A stretch of DNA of 64,000 bases from Nitrincola alkalisediminis. Lineage in GTDB: Bacteria; Pseudomonadota; Gammaproteobacteria; Pseudomonadales; Balneatricaceae. Position numbers and translations under genes: made by a program. This document shows, piece by piece, positions 22,001-29,584 of the stretch (its first letter is position 1; each line of letters begins with the position of its first letter). The notes below the pieces were generated by a model. The model was not told the DNA's origin, searched no databases, and worked only from the letters and a program-made list of their open reading frames with translations. The stretch covers positions 248,001 to 312,000 of the forward strand of contig NZ_VYTY01000001.1 in the NCBI RefSeq assembly GCF_009821115.1, in the 5' to 3' direction.

Positions 22001-22802
22001 TGGGCTGCAAGTCCCTTAAAAGAGCCGCAAGATCATCACGAGACTCGGCCCAACGCAAGCGTGCTTGATTCTCGGCTGTCTTTTTTTGAATGTTCTGTTG
22101 TGCAATGCTCGTCAAGTGTTGCCGAATCTGATGTTCAAACGCAATGGCTTGACCTTGAAAACTGATTGGAGTGTCATGCTTTGGGATTAAAAAGCGGATA
22201 TCCTTGTAAAGATGCTCAGGGCTTTTCAATAAGTCTTTGACTATTTCGGCTTCGTGAGGGTCCATGCCGTAGAAATGGATGCGCCAATAATCGTTTACCA
22301 ACTCATGAATCAGATGTTTTTGGTCTGAAATTAAGGTCTGATTAAAGAGGCTGCCACTGTCAAAGGCGTGCTCTTTCAGCATGCGATAGCACCAGCCGTG
22401 AATGGTCGAAATGGCCGCTTGGTCCATGGATTCAGCTGCGATCAATAAACGACGTTGGCAGAGAAGCCATGCCTCTTTAGGAATGCTGCTGCGCAATTGT
22501 ATCAGGGGGTCACTGCTCACCAGGTCTGCGGCATCATCCGTGCGCCCGAAGCATTCTGCTGCTTCGACCAGGCGCTGGCGGATACGCTCTTTCAGCTCTT
22601 GAGTGGCCGCATCGGTAAAGGTCACAACCAGGATTTGCTCAGGGGTTAGTGCTTGTGAAAAAGCGGCTTCACCTCCCTGTTGTAGGATTAAGCGTGTATA
22701 CAACAATGCGAGGGTAAAGGTTTTCCCAGTACCCGCACTCGCTTCAATTAATTGGCTCCCGTATAAGGGGAATGATCCTATCTCTAACTCTTGACTGCTC
22801 AT
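19041..22802 (-). CDS. recB: Exodeoxyribonuclease V subunit RecB
   Basis: 3'-5' helicase and nuclease subunit of RecBCD (1253 aa). Motifs in order: Walker A ASAGTGKTFT at 21-30, MIDEFQDTDPLQYRIF, IGDPKQAIYSFRGADIHTY, ITIHKSKGLEYPLVLLP, and the C-terminal nuclease motif with GMLKGFIDLVFEFEGHYYIAD followed by WKS (Asp-x-Lys near 1159-1161). A frame extension upstream to a TTG at 22838 would overlap the LacI-type gene; I chose the ATG at 22802, which has an AAGG site 8 bases before it. The start is only 16 bases after the LacI-type gene, so recB may be read from a promoter inside or before that regulator. Its partner recC is about 17 kb away. Confidence 0.96.
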   Translation of the reverse strand: MSSQELEIGSFPLYGSQLIEASAGTGKTFTLALLYTRLILQQGGEAAFSQALTPEQILVVTFTDAATQELKERIRQRLVEAAECFGRTDDAADLVSSDPLIQLRSSIPKEAWLLCQRRLLIAAESMDQAAISTIHGWCYRMLKEHAFDSGSLFNQTLISDQKHLIHELVNDYWRIHFYGMDPHEAEIVKDLLKSPEHLYKDIRFLIPKHDTPISFQGQAIAFEHQIRQHLTSIAQQNIQKKTAENQARLRWAESRDDLAALLRDLQPNLHKAKFGIKSEEDLLLFLSNADAWAAGQPAPKGLHYLQEGEIPLTGGKKAPAQPMHPAFAAIKTWQALESGDDSALALKAHMLAHATYWVRSELKQLLLERAELGFDDLLVQLDTALQGQQGDALRQTIKTQYPVAMIDEFQDTDPLQYRIFDRIYDIEANSPSTAIIMIGDPKQAIYSFRGADIHTYLKARYATHSRHYHLRKNYRSTQNVVSAVNTLFAQGERLSKGAFHFKESDDNPVPFLKVEAQGRPEQLQLEGEVTPAMNIWYLKGLPSTGTESNSDSNSDEESDGESPDALISIGAFREHMAKGCASQIVRWLSTPETSGFFTQDAWTPLKPNDIAILVRSRTEADLIRTELRNRGLSSVYLSDRESVFQSSEARDLLMWLQACADPRNDRKIRAALATPTLNVNLARLEALYRDELLWEQETEHFRYFHSLWSRQGVLPMLREFMQRYELAKRVLYQNEGERILTNVLHLAEWLQQASAQFEGEQGLIRHFAEQIDDPSEEQILRLESDADLIRVITIHKSKGLEYPLVLLPFISSWKEVNHLQTSVSLSSDDSRSLEIAGSKHFPEAWEQADAERHAEDMRLLYVALTRARHALWLGIAALKSGTAKQSKMHKSALGYLLVDQETLTPGNLTQSLNALQNSDQNIRVLNAPAIESSQYTSAQTFQFRAAETSLRSPKEYWWIASYSALKTGDRQQDTDKAWLDAAPDSALEETQSEEQVPEMDQATRHLPSAEFHELHRFIRGPNAGTFLHGLLEWAAEQGFESAFQATDARRGMLEKRCQIRGWTDWVDILDHWLHSFLSTQFQLPNTSVLALHQLQRYQAEMEFMFAAHRVDTHALDTLCQTYLMPGQARPRLQPIELNGMLKGFIDLVFEFEGHYYIADWKSNYLGDQDADYALPALEKALLEKRYDVQYALYLLALHRHLRKRIPEYQYTRDVGGALYFFLRGNQHPETRGLIADRPPLAFIEALDALFRSV

Positions 22803-22818
22803 GGCACGACCTTGGTGA

Positions 22819-23850
22819 CTAGGCGCTTTCTCGCTCAATCAGCCTAAACCCCAAATCCATCACGGGTGTGGGCGTTGGCTGTCCTTTTAAGCGGTTCAGC
22901 ATCATTTCTGCGGCGGTTTTGCCAATAGAATACAGGGGAATGGCTATGGATGTCAGTGATGGATTGATACAGGCGGATTGTTCTAGGTCATTAAATCCGG
23001 CAATGGCAATCTGTTGTGGAATTCTCAGGTGTCGTCGTTGACACTCATAAATAGCGCCATAAGCCAAATCGTCGTTACAGCAAAAGATGGCATCTGTATC
23101 TGGAAATTGCGCTAAGAGTTCCGAAAAAAGCGCTCCCCCTAAGTGCACAGAAGAGGGGCGGGGATCGGCGATGACTCGATCCGGTTGAGTCGGCGCATGC
23201 TCGCGAACACAGGAAAGAAATCCTTGGACACGATTGCGCGTTCGTTGGTCAAGCTGAGAGGCGATGACACCAATGCGCTGATAGCCTTTTCGAATAAAGT
23301 ACTCAGCCATTTCTCGACCTGCGGCAAGATGCGAAATGCCTACGCACATATCAATGGGTTCGCGTGTGCCAGTTTCCATCATTTGCACAACTGGGATGCC
23401 GCTTTGCTCTAACCGTTGACGAGTATCATCGCTCATATCCAGGCCAGTGGTGATAAACCCATCAGGCATGTGCGTCAAAAACTTCTCAATTAAATTGCTT
23501 TCTTGTTTGAGTGAGTAGTAGGTGTTGCCAATAATCATCTCGTAATTAAGCGGCGTACACACATCATAAATGCCTTTAATCACATTGCTGAACACGGCAT
23601 TTGAGACCGACGGAATAATGACCGCCAGTGTCTTGCTCGCATTGCTGGCTAAGGATCTGGCAGCTCGATTGGGTACATAGCCGGTTTCTAACACAGCCTG
23701 CTGAATACGCTCTTTTAGCGCCTCGGATACTTTATCGGGGTTGTTGAGTGCGCGCGAAACAGTGATCGCACTGACCCCAACTCTACGGGCGACATCGTCT
23801 AGCGTAATGCGACCCTTGCCTCGGTGGCCCGATTTTCCCGCAGACTTCAT
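22819..23850 (-). CDS. LacI family transcriptional regulator, GntR (gluconate) type
   Basis: DNA-binding repressor of 343 residues. The LacI-type helix-turn-helix is at about 15-40 (ITLDDVARRVGVSAITVSRA), the hinge helix includes PNRAARSLAS, and a periplasmic-binding-protein-like effector domain follows. The context of gluconokinase and a TRAP transporter, and two ATGTTAGCGCTAACAT-like palindromes upstream of that transporter that resemble the ATGTTACCGGTAACAT-type operators of E. coli GntR, indicate a gluconate-responsive repressor. It is transcribed towards recB, which begins 16 bases after its stop. The effector identity is an inference. Confidence 0.9.
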   Translation of the reverse strand: MKSAGKSGHRGKGRITLDDVARRVGVSAITVSRALNNPDKVSEALKERIQQAVLETGYVPNRAARSLASNASKTLAVIIPSVSNAVFSNVIKGIYDVCTPLNYEMIIGNTYYSLKQESNLIEKFLTHMPDGFITTGLDMSDDTRQRLEQSGIPVVQMMETGTREPIDMCVGISHLAAGREMAEYFIRKGYQRIGVIASQLDQRTRNRVQGFLSCVREHAPTQPDRVIADPRPSSVHLGGALFSELLAQFPDTDAIFCCNDDLAYGAIYECQRRHLRIPQQIAIAGFNDLEQSACINPSLTSIAIPLYSIGKTAAEMMLNRLKGQPTPTPVMDLGFRLIERESA

Positions 23851-23924
23851 TGTGTAAACTCTCTTTCAATGCGTTTAGAACAGTATTTATATTTCAGTTA
23901 CTTAGCAAATTCAATCCAGAGGCT

Positions 23925-24443
23925 TTATTTGGGTTCAATTTTCGCAGCTGACAAGTGCTCCAAAACCTGCGCCAAGAGCTGATCAGGGTGTTCTTGGATG
24001 GATAATGTCAGTGCGGCCTCATCAGCACTCGGGACTTCTAAGTCCTTTAGCTGACTTTGCAATAAACTGGAGCGCATATAATGACCTTGCCTTGCTGAAA
24101 GTCGAGCAGTGAGCAGGTCTGCTGATCCGTCTAAATAGACAAAAAACAACTCTCCCCCTTGTTCACGCAGTACGTCGCGGTAGCGTCGCTTTAAGCTTGA
24201 ACAGGCCAGAACAACCGCTCCAGAATGCGCGTGTTGGCGAATTTCAGTGCCGAGGCTTACGAGCCAAGGATGTCTATCGGCATCGGTCAGTGGAATGCCT
24301 GAGCTCATTTTGGCAATATTTTCGGGGGTGTGGAAGGCATCACCCTCTAAAAACGTGCCATTCAGTTGCTCGGCAAGACGCTTAGCGAGGGTGCTTTTGC
24401 CGCAACCGCACACACCCATCACAACAATTTTGTATGGTTTCAT
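23925..24443 (-). CDS. gntK: Gluconokinase
   Basis: Phosphorylates D-gluconate with ATP to 6-phosphogluconate, feeding the Entner-Doudoroff or pentose phosphate route. The 172-residue length is typical. The P-loop GVCGCGKSTLAKRLA lies at about 11-25, followed by the family motifs FLEGDAFHTPENIAKMSSGIPLTDADRHPWL and ACSSLKRRYRDVLR. A hairpin with a T run separates it from the TRAP gene dctP, so it may be expressed by read-through or its own promoter. It lies 74 bases upstream of the LacI-type repressor gene, in the same direction. Confidence 0.96.
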   Translation of the reverse strand: MKPYKIVVMGVCGCGKSTLAKRLAEQLNGTFLEGDAFHTPENIAKMSSGIPLTDADRHPWLVSLGTEIRQHAHSGAVVLACSSLKRRYRDVLREQGGELFFVYLDGSADLLTARLSARQGHYMRSSLLQSQLKDLEVPSADEAALTLSIQEHPDQLLAQVLEHLSAAKIEPK

Positions 24444-24456
24444 CTATTACGTGTTC

Positions 24457-24487
24457 CGAAAAAAGACCCTGAAATGGAATTCAGGGC
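24457..24487 (-). terminator. Rho-independent terminator between dctP and gntK
   Basis: CCCTGAA (24467-24473) pairs with TTCAGGG (24480-24486) over a 6-base loop, and on the minus strand the stem is followed by TC and a run of six T. It should end or reduce transcription from the TRAP genes before gntK. Confidence 0.8.
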
Positions 24488-24518
24488 CAAACATGGTGTG
24501 AAAAAACAGAGAACAGAG

Positions 24519-25526
24519 CTACGGATTTGAGCGGAGTTCACTCAGCGCGGCTTGAAGCTCATCCCAGAGGTCTTGCCCAACGCCTTGTGCAATGGTTTGA
24601 TTGACGTCCACCAGTCTTGAACGCATGCGCTCAACTTCTTCTAGACTAAGTTCATTGACCTTCATGCCTTTTTCTTGCAGTTCCGCAAGTGCCATTGCAG
24701 CCTCTTTGCGTGTATCTTCACGCTCAAAATCGCGAGCGGTTTTTGCGGCTTCAAGAAGAATGTCGCGTTCAGTTGCCGAGAGTCGATCCCAAAAACGCTT
24801 GCTGACCAGAACAATCCATGGGCTGTAAACATGGTTGGTTACGGTCAAATACTCTTGAACCTCGTAGAATTTGCTCGACAAAATCGTGTTGAAGGGGTTT
24901 TCTTGACCATCAACTGTTTTGGTTTCAAGCGCTGTAAACAGCTCAGAAAAAGCCATGGGCACGGCATTGGCCCCTAGATTTCTAAAACTATCCAAAAACA
25001 CGTTGTTTTGCATCACGCGTAAACGTATGCCGTCTAGATCTTCCAACGATTCGACAGGGCGACGGCTGTTGGTGAGGTTACGAAAGCCATTTTCCCAATA
25101 GACTAAACCGATCAGTCCTTTTTCTTCGAGCTTATCCATCACTTTTTGGCCAACGGGGCCATCCAGAATCACATCGGCTTCTTCAGCGCTGTTGAATAAG
25201 AAAGGAGTGTCCCAAATGGCCATTTCTGACGCAATGCCGACAAGTGTTGCGGTGGAGCCGACCATCATCTCTTGAGCACCGCCTAAGAGGGCTTGTTGCA
25301 TCTGAATGTCAGACCCCAGTGTTGCGCCACCAAAAGCACGAATCCGTAATTTTCCATCCGAAAGGCGTGACACTTCATCGGCAAACACTTTGGTGGCACG
25401 GCCTTGGTTTGAGTTTTCATTCAAACCATACCCAAAGCGAATCTGCCGTGTTTGGACATCGGCAACAGCATGGGAGACGATGGAGGCCCCAATCAGGCAT
25501 GAGAGTAATAACGTTTTTATTTTCAT
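24519..25526 (-). CDS. dctP: TRAP transporter substrate-binding protein DctP
   Basis: Periplasmic receptor of a tripartite ATP-independent transporter (335 aa). A signal peptide spans about residues 1-22. DctP-family signatures include LRVMQNN with the conserved substrate-carboxylate arginine, and NAVPMAFSELFTALETKTVDGQENPF. Last of the three transporter genes in transcription order (dctQ, dctM, dctP). The neighbouring gluconokinase and GntR-like repressor point to gluconate or a related sugar acid as substrate; the sequence alone cannot prove it. Confidence 0.93.
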   Translation of the reverse strand: MKIKTLLLSCLIGASIVSHAVADVQTRQIRFGYGLNENSNQGRATKVFADEVSRLSDGKLRIRAFGGATLGSDIQMQQALLGGAQEMMVGSTATLVGIASEMAIWDTPFLFNSAEEADVILDGPVGQKVMDKLEEKGLIGLVYWENGFRNLTNSRRPVESLEDLDGIRLRVMQNNVFLDSFRNLGANAVPMAFSELFTALETKTVDGQENPFNTILSSKFYEVQEYLTVTNHVYSPWIVLVSKRFWDRLSATERDILLEAAKTARDFEREDTRKEAAMALAELQEKGMKVNELSLEEVERMRSRLVDVNQTIAQGVGQDLWDELQAALSELRSNP

Positions 25527-25582
25527 TGGTCTATCCTCATTTACGATTATGTAAGGCTGGTTTAAAGCCTAGAGCAAAAACA

Positions 25583-26860
25583 TCATGACAGCCATTTAAG
25601 AGGCCAGGTCACAATTTGTGGAAACAGAATCAACACGCCGAGTAAAAGGATGTACGCGGTAATAAAGGGCAACACACCTTTGACCACCGATTCCATCGGC
25701 ATTTTTCCGACCCCCGACACTACGTTGAGAACCGTGCCAACTGGAGGCGTAATCAGCCCGATACAACCCGCCATGATGAACATTAAACCGAAGTAAACAG
25801 GGTCCACGCCCGCTGCGGCAGCCATCGGTGCCAAGACCGGTGCCAGAATCAAAATGGAGGGCGTTAAGTCCATCACCATGCCGATAATCAATAGGAAGAG
25901 AACGGCGGCCAACATGAACAGCATCGGCTTATCCAATATAGGTGCGAAGAGCTCGATTAACTGGTTGGGTAGATCAGCGAGGGTGATCATATAAGAAGAC
26001 GCCATCGCAGCTCCTGCTAAAAACATCACAACCGATGTAGTTTTAGACGCTCTCACTAGCACTTGATAGAGTGCAGCTAAATTGAGCTCACGGTACACCA
26101 AGGTCGTGATGATTAAGGCGTAGACCGCCGCCACCACAGCGGCTTCGGTGGGCGTGAAGATCCCCCCACGCAAGCCACCAATAATGATGATGGGTAATAG
26201 CAAGGCCCAAATGCTGCGTCTTAGCACCTGTAAACGTGTGCCCCAAGACTCTTTTTCGGCAACAGGTAAATCCTTACCTTTTGCGACCCAACCCCAAGCG
26301 ATTGCAATCGCAACGGCCATGAGAATGCCCGGTACAATACCCGCAATAAACAGCTGGCTGATGGACGTGTTGGTGGTAACGCCATAGATAATAAATGGCA
26401 TAGAGGGTGGAATAATTGGACCGATAATACCGCCAGAAGCGATGAGTCCAGCACTGCTGCCATGTGGATAGCCTTGGCGTTTCATCATCGGCAGCAATAA
26501 GGTTGCTAAAGCCGCGGTATCGGCAATTGCAGAGCCACTCATCGAGGCTAGAAGAACGGATGCGCCGATGGCAACGTACCCTAAACCACCACGGACATGC
26601 CCAAAGAAGGCGCGCGCCAAGTCAACGATTCGTTGAGACAAGCCGCCGGCTGTCATCAACTCTCCTGCTAGCACGAAAAAGGGGACAGCCAATAAAGGGA
26701 AATTATCAAAGCCGGCTTGGACATTTTGTGCCAATAACTGGGCATTAAAAAAGTCCAAGTGATACATTAACGCAACCGCGGTTAACATCAAGGCATAGGC
26801 GATTGGGACACCTATGCTCATGGCGCTGAACAGGACCACTAAAAAAATTGCAATTGCCAT
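25583..26860 (-). CDS. dctM: TRAP transporter large permease DctM
   Basis: Na+-coupled membrane translocation subunit (425 aa, about 12 membrane segments). Typical stretches are FVLAGELMTAGGLSQRIVDLA, GSAIADTAALATLLLPMM, GIIGPIIPPSMPFIIYG and GCIGLITPPVGTVLNVVSGV. It begins 11 bases after the dctQ stop codon, and dctP follows 56 bases later. Confidence 0.95.
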   Translation of the reverse strand: MAIAIFLVVLFSAMSIGVPIAYALMLTAVALMYHLDFFNAQLLAQNVQAGFDNFPLLAVPFFVLAGELMTAGGLSQRIVDLARAFFGHVRGGLGYVAIGASVLLASMSGSAIADTAALATLLLPMMKRQGYPHGSSAGLIASGGIIGPIIPPSMPFIIYGVTTNTSISQLFIAGIVPGILMAVAIAIAWGWVAKGKDLPVAEKESWGTRLQVLRRSIWALLLPIIIIGGLRGGIFTPTEAAVVAAVYALIITTLVYRELNLAALYQVLVRASKTTSVVMFLAGAAMASSYMITLADLPNQLIELFAPILDKPMLFMLAAVLFLLIIGMVMDLTPSILILAPVLAPMAAAAGVDPVYFGLMFIMAGCIGLITPPVGTVLNVVSGVGKMPMESVVKGVLPFITAYILLLGVLILFPQIVTWPLKWLS

Positions 26861-26871
26861 TCGATGATACC

Positions 26872-27387
26872 TTATTCAGAAGGGTGGGATGTTGGAGAAG
26901 TGGGTGCAATCCCACGTAGATCCTTCCAACATTCAACAATCAGTAATATCAGCATGCAGGCTGCCATGAGCAGAATCGCAGCGGCTGTTAAGCCCAGCGG
27001 ATAGCCCAGCACGGGGCTGCGACTGTAGATGCCAACTTGAATTTGTTCCCAAGCACCTAGGATCAAGAGGACTAGAATCCATGCAATCAAGCCACGGCCT
27101 ATCCAGCGACAGATATATTGAAGTTTACGGGGTAAGCGGTTGATCAGTAGATCAAACACCAAATGCTCACGATCGACTGTGGCTAATATTGAACCGACGC
27201 AGACCAACCAAACAAAAAGTAAGCGTGCGATTTCTTCATAGCCGGAAATGCCCGTGTTGAACAGGTATCGAAGCACTACGTTTAAGAAGACAGCACAGAC
27301 CATACCGAACATGCTGAGGGCTAACATCCCTTCCGCTGCATGGCGAAGGAGAGAAGCGCGGGGCTTCTCAGGCGTGATTTTAGTCAT
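26872..27387 (-). CDS. dctQ: TRAP transporter small permease DctQ
   Basis: Small membrane subunit (171 aa from the chosen start; four membrane segments) with the family pattern RYLFNTGISGYEEIARLLFVWLVCVGSI. An upstream ATG at 27426 lies inside a palindromic operator and is unlikely to be the start, so I use 27387. It is the first gene of the TRAP operon, and two LacI-type operators lie just upstream. Confidence 0.92.
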   Translation of the reverse strand: MTKITPEKPRASLLRHAAEGMLALSMFGMVCAVFLNVVLRYLFNTGISGYEEIARLLFVWLVCVGSILATVDREHLVFDLLINRLPRKLQYICRWIGRGLIAWILVLLILGAWEQIQVGIYSRSPVLGYPLGLTAAAILLMAACMLILLIVECWKDLRGIAPTSPTSHPSE

Positions 27388-27410
27388 TGAACACAACTCA
27401 TTTATTTTTA

Positions 27411-27426
27411 TTGATAGCGCTAACAT
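27411..27426. promoter_or_regulatory. LacI/GntR-type operator O1 (proximal to dctQ)
   Basis: TTGATAGCGCTAACAT matches the second site with two changes in its left arm; core TAGCGCTA is intact. It lies about 25 bases upstream of the dctQ start, where a bound repressor would block transcription. Confidence 0.75.
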
Positions 27427-27507
27427 TTAGAGGTTTAAGATTAGCGTTGGACTATGTTGGTAAAGTTATCGCTTTAGTTTGGCGTCGTCAATAGGTTTTC
27501 TATAAAA

Positions 27508-27523
27508 ATGTTAGCGCTAACAT
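27508..27523. promoter_or_regulatory. LacI/GntR-type operator O2 (perfect palindrome)
   Basis: ATGTTAGCGCTAACAT is perfectly symmetric, and the symmetry extends two more bases on each side (27506-27525). Its centre is 97 bp from O1, so the two sites could be bridged by one tetramer through DNA looping. It resembles E. coli gluconate operators apart from the central four bases. Confidence 0.85.
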
Positions 27524-27607
27524 TTGTTGGGTCATGTTGTTGGTTGTCCTCTCGGAGGAAAAATCCCTTATGCTGTATGTTTATAAAATACAGTAAGGAT
27601 CGTGTTT

Positions 27608-28024
27608 ATGTTCAAGCCCGTGATACAGGAAGAAGTCTCAGGATGTGGAATTGCGTCGGCTGCCAATATTCTGGGAAAGACGTATCAAGAGATGAAAGCC
27701 ATAGCAAACGCAATGGATATTTATGCTGAGGATGAATTGCTCTGGTCTGATACCCGATATGTGAGACGGCTGCTCGGCCATGCAGGCGTTGAGACTTCGG
27801 TAGATGAAACACCCTTTGAGTCTTGGAGCGCTCTGCCTGATTTAGCGTTGTTAGCCATCAAACACCATCAAGAAAACGGCAAAGACTTTTGGCACTGGGT
27901 TGTATTTAAGCGCTTAGAAGGGAAGGCGTTTGTTTTAGACTCAGCCAGTTATCTGCCTTCTAATATTCGAACAGACTTTGATGAAATGCAGCCTAGATGG
28001 TTTATTGAGGTTAAGGGTGTTTGA
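27608..28024 (+). CDS. Papain-like peptidase C39-type domain protein
   Basis: Small single-domain protein (138 aa) resembling C39 cysteine peptidases. The likely catalytic residues are Gln7 and Cys13 in IQEEVSGCGIASAANIL, His96 in FWHWVVF and Asp111 in VLDSAS. The ATG at 27608 has an AAGGA site 8 bases upstream; a GTG two codons earlier is less well placed. No signal peptide and no transporter domain are present, so it is not a bacteriocin exporter. Just before it a CTGTAT/ATACAG stem (27573-27593) could form in the leader. The substrate is unknown. Confidence 0.75.
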   Translation: MFKPVIQEEVSGCGIASAANILGKTYQEMKAIANAMDIYAEDELLWSDTRYVRRLLGHAGVETSVDETPFESWSALPDLALLAIKHHQENGKDFWHWVVFKRLEGKAFVLDSASYLPSNIRTDFDEMQPRWFIEVKGV

Positions 28025-28105
28025 TTTAGTGGGTAAATTTGAAGCTCGACTGCATCCTTAAATGCTATTGTGCCTAACGTTGACCACGACTGAGGTATTC
28101 CATCG

Positions 28106-28375
28106 TTGAAGCGTGAGCTATTGGAAAAGTATCAAGTGATTGTCTATTTGATAGCCATTGTGTGTGGTCTGGCACTTGGCGCTTTTTTGCCAACCCAAGT
28201 GGGTGTTTTGGAGCTGTTGCTTTGGCCTGTTCTAGGGGTATTACTGTACACAACCTTTACTCAAGTTCCACTGGCTCATATTCGCCAGGCATTTGCTGAT
28301 CCTCGATTTATTGTTGCCGCTGTGATGGGTAACTTCATTCTATTCCTGAAGAGATTATCCGATGGTCGCCTTTGA
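28106..28375 (+). pseudogene. Truncated arsenite/bile-acid permease (ACR3/BASS-like), N-terminus only
   Basis: The frame starts at a TTG and encodes 89 residues. The first about 80 look like the N-terminus of an arsenite permease of the bile-acid:sodium symporter superfamily: LLEKYQVIVYLIAIVCGLALG, then VLLYTTFTQVPLAHIRQAFADPRF. The normal protein has about 10 membrane segments and more than 300 residues. After FIVAAVMGNFIL the homology stops, and unrelated residues lead to a stop codon. This looks like a deletion joint near 28345. It should be non-functional. Confidence 0.65.
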
Positions 28376-28511
28376 GCTTTCTTTCGGGCTCTGGCAAGGA
28401 AAATCATGGTCCGTGTTACTTGAAGCTTACACATTTAAGGGCGGGAATATTTGGCCTATCGTTCTCGCAGCAACGCTCTTTGCGCCTTACATTGGGGCCA
28501 AGCTAAGGTGA
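28362..28511 (+). pseudogene. C-terminal remnant of an unidentified membrane protein
   Basis: A 49-residue frame (open from 28350) with tryptophans and a hydrophobic end (GGNIWPIVLAATLFAPYIGAKL). It has no ribosome site and follows directly on the arsenite-permease remnant in another frame, so it looks like the tail of a second gene joined by a deletion. I do not recognise the parent family. A charged C-terminal end after a membrane helix suggests a membrane protein. Confidence 0.4.
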
Positions 28512-28566
28512 AAAGCGGCTCAATAATGAGTCGTTTTACCTCGATTAGCCATACATTGGAGATGAT

Positions 28567-28944
28567 ATGACATTCGAAGATTTGCGATCTGAAGTCCATG
28601 AAACATACATGAAATACTACGTTGCAGGATTTAAAGAAAACGACGTTTCACTGATCGATAAAATGGTCCAGTATCCTATCGCATACATTAAAAATGGTTC
28701 AGTTACCCTGTGTGATTCGTACCCCATAGATCCGAAAAGTCTCAAGGAAGAAAAAGGATGGGATCACTCTATTGATTGGAGATTTGAGGTAACAGCTGCC
28801 AATAATCTTGAAGCACATGCAGTAGCTTCGGCTGTCAGATGCAGAGCAGATGGCTCAAAAATTGAGAGCGTGCATGGGTTCTATGCTTTTACAAAGACAG
28901 ACGATGGCTGGAAAATGTATGCTGTTGCAGATGCAACCTTTTAA
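28567..28944 (+). CDS. NTF2-like / SnoaL-like small protein
   Basis: A 125-residue soluble protein preceded by a good GGAGATG ribosome site. The pattern of a long first helix (YMKYYVAGFKENDVSLIDKMVQ), then short strands and a closing WRFEV, HGFYAFTKTDDGWKMYAVADATF fits the NTF2-like cone fold seen in SnoaL-like and DUF4440-type proteins. No catalytic residues can be assigned. An attC-like repeat begins a few bases after the stop codon, so it may be a mobile gene cassette. Confidence 0.65.
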   Translation: MTFEDLRSEVHETYMKYYVAGFKENDVSLIDKMVQYPIAYIKNGSVTLCDSYPIDPKSLKEEKGWDHSIDWRFEVTAANNLEAHAVASAVRCRADGSKIESVHGFYAFTKTDDGWKMYAVADATF

Positions 28945-28948
28945 CTAT

Positions 28949-29026
28949 AACCCGTCGAAGCACTTCGTCACCATTGGCGGCTGGTGACGTCCAGTATTGG
29001 CCGCTCATGTGCTTAGGCGTTAGCGA
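28949..29026 (+). repeat. attC-like imperfect inverted repeat (integron cassette recombination site candidate)
   Basis: About 75 bases between two small genes. The outer arms AACCCGTCGAAGCAC and GTGCTTAGGCGTT pair imperfectly, with extra unpaired bases on one side; the inner arms GTCACCA and TGGTGAC pair perfectly; the 3' end GCGTTAGC resembles an attC core. The next gene's ribosome site overlaps the end. No integrase gene is in the window, and the core is not a perfect GTTRRRY. Confidence 0.4.
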
Positions 29027-29031
29027 GGAAA

Positions 29032-29523
29032 TTGAATTTGAGCAATGTGATTACCACGTATCTAGAAATGAATTCACCAAGCGAGTTCATTGAAAAACCT
29101 GACTCAAAGGAATTGACGATAGTGGAGGTTGAGATTAAAGATTTTAGATTTAATCGCTACCTCTATGGTCTGGTCGGTGAGCTATGGCATTGGACCGACA
29201 AACTCGCTTTAAGTGATGCTGAGTGGGAAGAGTACGCAGAGTCAGACAATCTACGTACTTGGGTTGCCTATTACAGAGGCTCCATAGTAGGGTATTTTGA
29301 ACTCAATTCCGATTCAGAATTTAATGTTGAAATTGCCTATTTTGGTTTGGCCCCCAAGTTTATCGGAAAAGGTTACGGTGGCTATCTACTTTCAAGGGCA
29401 ATTAAGTCTGCATGGCAAGATTGTGGTGCAAAAAGAGTGTGGGTTCATACATGTACCCTAGATCATCCCAATGCGTTAAGGAATTATCAGGCTTGCGGTT
29501 TAAAGGTTTATCTTGTCGAATAA
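29032..29523 (+). CDS. GNAT family N-acetyltransferase
   Basis: Acetyl-CoA-dependent transferase of 163 residues. The central strand WVAYYRGSIVGYFELN, followed by VEIAYFGLAPKFIGKGYGGYLLSRAIKSAW, gives the GNAT motif A (the Gly-x-Gly-Gly-like pyrophosphate loop), and RVWVHTCTLDHPNALRNYQACGLKVY is the usual motif B with the N-A-L-x-x-Y signature. The start is TTG (29032, or 29038), placed after GAGGAA at the edge of the attC-like repeat. The acceptor is unknown. Confidence 0.85.
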   Translation: MNLSNVITTYLEMNSPSEFIEKPDSKELTIVEVEIKDFRFNRYLYGLVGELWHWTDKLALSDAEWEEYAESDNLRTWVAYYRGSIVGYFELNSDSEFNVEIAYFGLAPKFIGKGYGGYLLSRAIKSAWQDCGAKRVWVHTCTLDHPNALRNYQACGLKVYLVE

Positions 29524-29584
29524 TGTAGCAAATAGAATGAAGGCTATAAGTTTGGGATAGTCCTCAACCTTGCCGAGGTGGTAA

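Noticed and set aside
19041-22802. Many open frames of 60-100 codons opposite recB, and likewise opposite recC, mnh and prc
   Set aside because: They have no ribosome sites or recognisable domains and follow the codon pattern of the real genes on the other strand.
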